Assembly: GCA_009782025.1 (NCBI GenBank) | Contig: WQUQ01000343.1 | Span: 1-18,248, forward strand | DNA from: Desulfobulbus sp. | GTDB lineage: Bacteria; Pseudomonadota; Gammaproteobacteria; Burkholderiales; Rhodocyclaceae | Direction of reading: 5' to 3' | DNA: 18,248 bases | Part shown: one piece after another, positions 12,938 to 18,248 of the stretch | Layout: each line of letters starts with the position of its first letter | Numbering within the stretch: the stretch's first letter is position 1 | Notes under the pieces: generated by a model | Told to the model about the DNA's origin: nothing | The model's database searches: none | What the model saw: only the letters and a program-made list of their open reading frames with translations | Made by a program: the position numbers and the translations under genes

Positions 12938-13830
12938 GATGCTTTCAGCTCCCCCTGGCGGATGTCGCGCTTGGTCAAATCGAGCAGCCCGGCGAAATGC
13001 GGGTTGGTTCGCGTCAGGATCGCGCGCATTCTCGATTCGATGGCCTCATCGAAGCTGTGGGTGGTCAGCACGTAAAACTGATTGTCGCGAATGGCGGCAA
13101 AAATCATCTCGGCCACCTCTTCGGGCGATATGGCCCCCCCGTACATCTTGTCGGCAATGGCTTTGAGTTCCGCCGTTTCTTCCGCCGCGCCGCCTGCGGG
13201 CAGCAACTCCTGCGGCCGGTTGCGCTCCGACTGGTAGATGCGCGTATTGACGAGACCTGGACAGAGCAGCGTCACGCCAATGGGCGCCGACATTTCCAGC
13301 AGCGAGGCGTAAAGCGCTTCGGTAATGCGCACGGCGGCATGCTTGGCCGCGCTGTACACGGCGGAACCGGAACCGCTCATCAGACCGGCCACGGAGGCGG
13401 TCGTCATGATATGCGCGTCGCCCCCCTGCGCCAGCATCCGCGGCACGAAGCTGCGCAGGCCGTAGACGACGCCCATCATGTTCACGTCGAAGGCCCATTT
13501 CCAGTCTTCCAGCGGGTATTCCCAGACTGGACGATTGCGGCCCGAGGGCACGATTCCCGCGTTGTTGCACAGGATGTCGACCCGGCCGAAGGCGTCATAG
13601 GCGGTCTGCGCCAGCGCTTCGACCTCCTCGCCCTTGGCGACATCCGTGCGCACCGCCAGCGCGCGATGCCCCGCCTTCGTCAGCGCCTCGCTGACACGGC
13701 TGGCGGCGGCGAGATCAATATCAGTCACGACGACCTTCACGCCCTCGCGGGCAAGCCGCCATGACAAGGCTTCGCCAATACCGCTACCGCCACCGGTGAC
13801 GACAGCAACCCGACCATCAAAATTTTTCAT
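12934..13830 (-). CDS. Short-chain dehydrogenase/reductase (SDR) with C-terminal extension
   Basis: This 298-residue protein has the SDR core with TGGGSGIG (12-19), VVVTDID (acidic, NAD-type), NNAG (89-92), Ser 146, and Tyr 159 and Lys 163 in AVYSAAKHA. It is longer than the FabG type. After the substrate loop (ARTRIYQ-like NTRIYQSERNRP) comes an extra helical tail with ISPEEVAEMIFAAIRDNQFYVLTTH, typical of SDRs that act on bulkier substrates and lack the DGG ending. AGAGAGAC precedes the ATG. It lies 85 bases downstream of the OYE-type reductase and overlaps the next SDR by four bases. Confidence 0.9.
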   Translation of the reverse strand: MKNFDGRVAVVTGGGSGIGEALSWRLAREGVKVVVTDIDLAAASRVSEALTKAGHRALAVRTDVAKGEEVEALAQTAYDAFGRVDILCNNAGIVPSGRNRPVWEYPLEDWKWAFDVNMMGVVYGLRSFVPRMLAQGGDAHIMTTASVAGLMSGSGSAVYSAAKHAAVRITEALYASLLEMSAPIGVTLLCPGLVNTRIYQSERNRPQELLPAGGAAEETAELKAIADKMYGGAISPEEVAEMIFAAIRDNQFYVLTTHSFDEAIESRMRAILTRTNPHFAGLLDLTKRDIRQGELKAS

Positions 13831-13915
13831 GTCTCTCTCTATTCAGTTGATAACGTATGACACTTGCAGAGGCCAATCATGATTTGCCCTTGCACTCGCC
13901 CTATCCGGGAAATGC

Positions 13916-15874
13916 TTACAGTTGCAGGCCGAGCCGTTGCCCCTCCAGCAGCGCATGCGATATCCGCCGGGGCGCCAGGCAATCGCCGATGGCATGCACT
14001 TCCGGCACGGCCGTCCGCAGCGCCTCGACCAGGCCCGTGCGCGACGAGCGGCCGGTCTGTATGACGAGCAGTTCGCAAGGCAGTTCGCTGACTTCGCCGC
14101 TCCCGGCGTTCATCAGCGCGACGCCATCGCTGGTGACGCGCTCCAGCACATGCAGCACGCGATACTCGGTGTTGCCGCTGCCCAGCCGCGCCAGCAGCGG
14201 GCCGATGCTTTCCGTGGGAATGGCGCTTCCCACCGTCGCCGAGGGCGTCGCCACCAGCACGCGCCAACCGGCGTCCATGAGCGCCTCGGCCATGCCGTAG
14301 GTCCACCAGAAGGCGCTGCCATCATCGACCACCACGGCCCGCCCTGCACCGTGGGGTGGCGGCGCGCCGTTTTCCACGATGTCGAACCAGGTTTTGACGT
14401 GATCCGCCTTCCATTCGTCGCTCAGCGGGTTGGCGCTCGAGCCTGTGGCGACCACCGCCACGTCGAAGGCGGAGCGCAGATCGGCGGCGCTGTCGATTCT
14501 GGTGTTCAGTTCCACCCGCACTGCCAAGCGGCGTATTTCGCTTTGCAGATGGTCGATCAAGCGCCGCAGATCGCTTCGGTGCGGCAGCGACGCCGCGTAA
14601 AGAAATAGCCCGCCCAGCCCGTCGCTCGCTTCAAAGAGCGTCACGGCATGGCCCCGCTCGGCGGCCGTGCGCGCCACCTCGAGGCCGGCGGGGCCGCCGC
14701 CGATGACCGCGATCCGGCGCGGCTTCTCTGCCGGGCGAATGACGAAGTCCGGCGCGAGTTCCCGGCCTGCCCGCGGATTGGCCGCGCAATGCAGGTGCGG
14801 ATTGAACGCCCGGCAATCCTGGTTCAGGCCCACGCACGGCCGGATGCGTTCGGCCTGGCCGCTGGCGGCCTTGGCGACCCAGTCGGCTTCCGCGATGAAG
14901 GCCCGCGCCATGCCGATCATGTCGGCCTGCCCTTCGGCGAGAATTTTTTCGGCCAGCGCCGGCGAGGTGATTCTCTGGCCGACGATGATCGGCATGCCGC
15001 ACGCCTTGCGAATGATGCCGGCGGCGCGCGCCGCGGTCGCTTCGGGCGCGGTGACATCCTTGACGTACAGCCCGCGCGTGCCGATGGTGATGCTCAGGTA
15101 ATCGACGAGGCCGCCGGCGGCGACTGCCTTGCTGATCTGCACGGTATCGGGTATCTCCAGCCCGTCCGCGACCTCTTCTTCCGAACTCAGGCGCAGGCCG
15201 AGCATGAAATCTTCGCCGCAGTGCTTGCGGATCGATTCGATCACTTCGCGCAGGAATCGCAGGCGCCGCTCCGGGTCGCCGCCGTAGCGGTCGTTGCGAT
15301 GATTGGTGGCGGGGGACAGAAACTGGCCGACCAGATAGCCGTGAGCGCCATGAATCTCGACGCCATCGTGACCCGTGCGCTTCAGATTGGCCGCCGAGAT
15401 GCCAAAGGCTTCGACGATGGTGGCGATCTGCGCTTCATCGAGCACATGCGGCGGAAACGGATCGCGCGGCGAGCGGATGGCCGACGGCGCCAGCGGCGCA
15501 TTCTCGAATTCGCCGCCGATCATCTCGCGCCCCAGATGCAGGATCTGGCCGACCACCTTGACGCCGTGGCGATGAATGACATCGACGCGCTTTTTCAGCC
15601 CGGCGAGAATGGCCTCGTTATAGGGTTCGACCAGCTTGCGCGAGCGTATCGCGGAGGTGGGATGCACCACCGCCGCGCCGGTGATGATGATGGCCGGCCC
15701 GGATTTGGCGCGCTCTTCGTAATACGCAATATCCTCATCGGTGACGCCGCCATCGCGCACCATGCTGGTGCCATGCGGCAAGACCACCAGGCGGTTGGGC
15801 AATTCGACGCGCCCCAGTTTGAAAGGCTCAAAGAGCCGGGGATAGGGGCTGCGGGATTGGGTATTTTCTGTCAT
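13916..15874 (-). CDS. OYE-type NADH:flavin oxidoreductase, 2,4-dienoyl-CoA reductase-like
   Basis: This 652-residue protein is close in size to FadH. An N-terminal FMN TIM barrel (about 12-340) includes PYPRLFEPFKLGRVELPNRL, GVEIHGAHGYLVGQFLSP and GMARAFIAEADW. The iron-sulfur segment is RPCVGLNQDCRAFNPHLHC, then the FAD/NAD(P) domains begin IAVIGGGPAGLEVARTAAERG. Such enzymes reduce conjugated C=C bonds of enones or dienoyl-CoA. Only three cysteines of the usual C-x2-C-x3-C-xn-C set are present (347, 354, 363); position 350 is Leu. The start at 15874 is chosen because GAGGAG abuts the earlier ATG at 15880 and is six bases from this one. It follows an SDR by 15 bases. Confidence 0.92.
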   Translation of the reverse strand: MTENTQSRSPYPRLFEPFKLGRVELPNRLVVLPHGTSMVRDGGVTDEDIAYYEERAKSGPAIIITGAAVVHPTSAIRSRKLVEPYNEAILAGLKKRVDVIHRHGVKVVGQILHLGREMIGGEFENAPLAPSAIRSPRDPFPPHVLDEAQIATIVEAFGISAANLKRTGHDGVEIHGAHGYLVGQFLSPATNHRNDRYGGDPERRLRFLREVIESIRKHCGEDFMLGLRLSSEEEVADGLEIPDTVQISKAVAAGGLVDYLSITIGTRGLYVKDVTAPEATAARAAGIIRKACGMPIIVGQRITSPALAEKILAEGQADMIGMARAFIAEADWVAKAASGQAERIRPCVGLNQDCRAFNPHLHCAANPRAGRELAPDFVIRPAEKPRRIAVIGGGPAGLEVARTAAERGHAVTLFEASDGLGGLFLYAASLPHRSDLRRLIDHLQSEIRRLAVRVELNTRIDSAADLRSAFDVAVVATGSSANPLSDEWKADHVKTWFDIVENGAPPPHGAGRAVVVDDGSAFWWTYGMAEALMDAGWRVLVATPSATVGSAIPTESIGPLLARLGSGNTEYRVLHVLERVTSDGVALMNAGSGEVSELPCELLVIQTGRSSRTGLVEALRTAVPEVHAIGDCLAPRRISHALLEGQRLGLQL

Positions 15875-15889
15875 GACCATCTCCTCTCG

Positions 15890-16651
15890 TCATTGCACCA
15901 AAGCGCCGCCATCGACCGTCAATTCGGTGCCGGTTGTGTAAGAAGCGTCATCGGAGGCAAGGAACAACACGCCCGCCACGACTTCTTCCATACGGCCAAA
16001 GCGCCGCAGCGGAATGCGCGAGAGCCGGCGCTCGAGCAGTTCCGGGTTGGAGTAGGTGGCGCGGAACATGCCCGGCGTGTCGATGGGGCCAGGATGCACC
16101 GAGTTGCAGCGGATGCCGTCCTTGGCGTATTGCGCCGCGGTGTTTTTGGTGAAGATGCGCACCGCGCCCTTGCTGGCCGCATAGCAGGCTTCCATGATCT
16201 GCGATTGGCCGATGGCCGCGATCGACGACAGATTGACGATGGAGCCGCCCCCGGCCTTGCGCATTTCAGGAATGACCGCCCTGGTTCCGAGAAAGACGCC
16301 GCGCGCATTGACCGCCATGACGGCGTCCCATTCCTCGACCGTGCGCTCCTCGATCGACACATTGCGCGGCACGATGGCCGCGTTATTGACCAGAATGTCG
16401 AGCTTCCCGAAGCGCTGGACGGCTTCTTGCACCGCGCCCTGCCAATCCTTTTCGAGCGAGACATCGAGGTGACAATATTTGATGCGCCCGCCCGCTGCGA
16501 GAATTTCACTTTCGAGCCGCTTGCCCGCTTCGTCGGCAATATCGCAAGCCATCACCGCCGCCCCCTCGCGCGCGAAGGTGCGTGCCATTTCGGCTCCCAT
16601 GCCGCCTGCCGCGCCGGTAATCAGCGCCACCTTGCCTGTCAGTTTTCCCAT
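15890..16651 (-). CDS. Short-chain dehydrogenase/reductase (SDR)
   Basis: This 253-residue protein starts MGKLTGKVALITGAAGGMG. The cofactor motif is TGAAGGMG (12-19), the strand-2 end MACDIAD is acidic (NAD-type), NNAA (89-92) replaces NNAG, Ser 142-143 precedes Tyr 157 and Lys 161 in ACYAASKGA, and it ends TGTELTVDGGALVQ. The Gly-to-Ala change in NNAG is seen in other functional SDRs. AAGGAAA lies six bases before the ATG at 16651, so a longer frame to 16690 is not used. It sits between the MFS gene (68-base gap) and the OYE-type reductase and probably supplies its ketone or handles its product. Confidence 0.9.
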   Translation of the reverse strand: MGKLTGKVALITGAAGGMGAEMARTFAREGAAVMACDIADEAGKRLESEILAAGGRIKYCHLDVSLEKDWQGAVQEAVQRFGKLDILVNNAAIVPRNVSIEERTVEEWDAVMAVNARGVFLGTRAVIPEMRKAGGGSIVNLSSIAAIGQSQIMEACYAASKGAVRIFTKNTAAQYAKDGIRCNSVHPGPIDTPGMFRATYSNPELLERRLSRIPLRRFGRMEEVVAGVLFLASDDASYTTGTELTVDGGALVQ

Positions 16652-16719
16652 GATTCGTTTCCTTGGTTGAGTAGATTTGAATTCGCCCAAAACCCTTGTC
16701 GCCCTCTCCTACCCGGCCC

Positions 16720-18015
16720 CTACTCCTGCTGAAGCTCCACCGGCTCTGCGGGTTCGTCACGCAGCATTTCCAGCGGCATCAGGTTCGAGGCGCGCCAGAA
16801 AAGCACGGCGGAGACAAGAGAACCCAGCACCGCAGTACAGAGTGCGAAACCCAGCGCATTGCTGTGCGCGCCGAGGTGCGCAGTGAATATATCGCTGAGG
16901 ATGCCGGTTACCCACGGCCCCAGCCCCGCGCCAATCAGACTGAGGATGAGCGCAAGCACCGCCGAGGTCAGACCGCGCATCTTGGGCGGCATCAGCGAAT
17001 GACAGAGCGCGACGATCGGGCCGTAATACACTAGCATCATCATCTGGGACAGCCCGCCCAGAATCTGCGACATGAGGGCTGAGTCGACCAGATATTGCGC
17101 CAGCGCGATGGGAACCAGGATGAACAGCGCGACAGCAACGACGCGCGCCCGCCCGCGCGGGTCTTTTTTGCCAAAATGATCCGCCAGCCAGGCGCCCCCG
17201 AACATGCCCAGCGCGCTGCAAACGCCATTGATCAGCGCCAGGTAATTGGATACATCGCCCAGCGACATGCCATGCACCCGGTTATAAAAAGGCGCATTCC
17301 AGGCATTGACCGTGTACCACGCATAGGCATGAAACGAACCGGCCATGACCAGATAGCGAAACGCTTTCTTGCTCCAGAGAATGCCCAGTGCTTCCTTGAA
17401 CGGCGGGGGTTTTTCACCCACCGCCGAAACGGGATCAAAACGCCCGCGCCTGGGTTCTTTCATCGTCAGCAGGATGATGGGGACGAGTATCAAGCCGGCA
17501 ATGCCCGCCACAGCAAACGATTTCCGCCAGCCAAACTCGGTTGCCAGCCAGCCAGCCGACAGATAGCCGATCAGCATGCCGACCGGCAGTGAGAGGCCAA
17601 AAATGGATATGGCGGTCGCCCGGGCGTTCTGCGGGTAAAGATCGGAAATCATCGAATGCGAGGCCGGTATGCTGCCCGCCTCGCCCGCGGCGACGCCGAT
17701 GCGAAATCCCACCAGACTGGCAAAGCTGTTGGCCAGCCCGGTCATGGCGGTCATGCCGCTCCAGACCGTCAGCGCGCCGGCAATCAGATACTTGCGCTTC
17801 ATGTGATCGGCGAGCCGCCCCAACGGCACGCCAAGGACGGCGTAAAAAATGGCGAAGGCCAAACCGGTCAGGGCGCCCAGTTGGGCGTCCGACAAATGCA
17901 GTTCGGCTTTGATGGGGATCTGCAAGATGGACAGAATCGTGCGATCAATGTAGTTGAACACCGATACCGCGAACAGCAGGAAAAGTATGTAACGGCGCTC
18001 CAGTGTGCTGATCAT
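16720..18015 (-). CDS. Major facilitator superfamily transporter (spinster-like)
   Basis: This 431-residue protein has about twelve transmembrane helices. The first helix carries FNYIDRTILSI (Asp 24-Arg 25), and the helix 2-3 loop has MFS motif A as LGVPLGRLADHMKRKYLI (about 61-78). A cytoplasmic loop around MKEPRRGRFDPVSAVGEKPPP joins the halves. FNYxDR and the motif A sequence resemble spinster-type and organic-acid MFS carriers that recur in aromatic, terpenoid and steroid catabolic clusters. It probably imports the growth substrate across the inner membrane. The start at 18015 is chosen because AGGAGGAG lies about 10 bases upstream; a longer frame to 18063 runs through that ribosome site. 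It is probably the first gene of block F. Confidence 0.9.
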   Translation of the reverse strand: MISTLERRYILFLLFAVSVFNYIDRTILSILQIPIKAELHLSDAQLGALTGLAFAIFYAVLGVPLGRLADHMKRKYLIAGALTVWSGMTAMTGLANSFASLVGFRIGVAAGEAGSIPASHSMISDLYPQNARATAISIFGLSLPVGMLIGYLSAGWLATEFGWRKSFAVAGIAGLILVPIILLTMKEPRRGRFDPVSAVGEKPPPFKEALGILWSKKAFRYLVMAGSFHAYAWYTVNAWNAPFYNRVHGMSLGDVSNYLALINGVCSALGMFGGAWLADHFGKKDPRGRARVVAVALFILVPIALAQYLVDSALMSQILGGLSQMMMLVYYGPIVALCHSLMPPKMRGLTSAVLALILSLIGAGLGPWVTGILSDIFTAHLGAHSNALGFALCTAVLGSLVSAVLFWRASNLMPLEMLRDEPAEPVELQQE

Positions 18016-18086
18016 TATTTTTCTTCTCCTCCTGATGAAAACAAGATCTTGCTCTTTTCTCAACGGCCAACGTTGCAGACTACGTT

Positions 18087-18248
18087 ATTAACCCGGCAGC
18101 CAAATAGATGGCATTGCTCCCCCCATCCCAACCTTCTCGCCCGCCAAGCGGGGGAAGGGGTTTTGTTCCCTCCCCTGCTTGCGGGGGAGGGTTAGGGTGG
18201 GGGCCAACGGCGCACGAAAGAGCATGGAAATTTGATTGCCGGGTTAAT
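18087..18248. repeat. Inverted-repeat element with REP-like hairpins, reaching the window end
   Basis: ATTAACCCGGCA (18087-18098) returns as the perfect inverted copy TGCCGGGTTAAT (18237-18248); with the next seven bases the arms agree at 17 of 19. Inside are two GC-rich REP-like units in opposite orientation. One at 18117-18160 carries CATCCCAACC, and one at 18168-18205 carries GGTTAGGGTGGGGG and the hairpin CCCTCCCC/GGGGAGGG (18168-18175 with 18184-18191). There is no coding capacity. The right boundary may lie outside the window. Confidence 0.6.

Noticed and set aside
16652..16690. A 13-residue N-terminal extension of the SDR at 15890-16651
   Set aside because: The extension runs through the AAGGAAA ribosome site placed for the ATG at 16651.
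14648..16732. A 694-codon open frame on the plus strand, opposite the OYE-type reductase and an SDR
   Set aside because: It runs antisense to well-recognised genes, has no domain pattern, is rich in Arg/Ala/Gly/Asp/His as expected from the complement of GC-rich codons, and has no ribosome site.
1..18248. tRNA, rRNA, CRISPR array, transposase or integrase genes
   Set aside because: No cloverleaf, rRNA-like, regularly spaced direct repeat or recombinase motif was seen; the only repeats are the small inverted-repeat elements listed.

Overview
The window looks like part of a catabolic island in a Gram-negative bacterium with roughly 60% GC. I would guess a betaproteobacterium, perhaps Rhodocyclales-like; this rests only on gene style, GC content and repeat style. 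Nearly every gene belongs to CoA-ester beta-oxidation or alcohol/ketone redox chemistry. The mix is five short-chain dehydrogenases (SDRs) plus one SDR relic, a crotonase, a 3-hydroxyacyl-CoA dehydrogenase, a thiolase-like/DUF35 pair, an old-yellow-enzyme-type dienoyl reductase, two APH-fold kinases, a TetR regulator and two transporters. This suits the breakdown of an isoprenoid, steroid-like or branched/hydroxylated acid. No acyl-CoA ligase or acyl-CoA dehydrogenase lies in the window, so the pathway is incomplete here and the substrate is not identifiable.

Layout. (A) 1-1381, minus: crotonase, EthD-domain protein, then an SDR cut by the left edge. (B) 1628-3246, minus: ACAD10/11-type kinase and a SnoaL-like protein, overlapping by ATGA. 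(C) 3851-4483, plus: TetR regulator. (D) 4522-9945, minus: a tight seven-gene operon of DUF35, thiolase-like protein, 3-hydroxyacyl-CoA dehydrogenase, SDR, APH kinase, DUF6285 protein and histidine phosphatase. (E) 10447-11181, plus: a SAM methyltransferase. (F) 11188-18015, minus: MFS transporter, SDR, OYE-type reductase, SDR, SDR and an EamA transporter.

Regulation. Copies of a palindrome with consensus near AACCGACCGGTCGGTT sit in front of blocks A, B, D and E, and a reduced core lies in front of the tetR gene. At three of these places the palindrome fills the 17-bp spacer of a plausible sigma-70 promoter with identical geometry. The simplest reading is a local TetR regulon with autorepression. 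Block F shows no such site.

The most interesting biology: (1) the kinase-DUF6285-phosphatase module inside a beta-oxidation operon, recalling phosphorylation of hydroxyacyl-CoA in levulinate catabolism; (2) a thiolase-like protein without the usual His and second Cys, paired with a DUF35 protein as in steroid side-chain retro-aldolases; (3) an OYE-type reductase with only three of the four expected Fe-S cysteines; (4) signs of rearrangement at 9946-10446, namely an SDR tail relic, a truncated leader ORF and a MITE-like inverted-repeat element. A further inverted-repeat element holding REP-like hairpins closes the right end.
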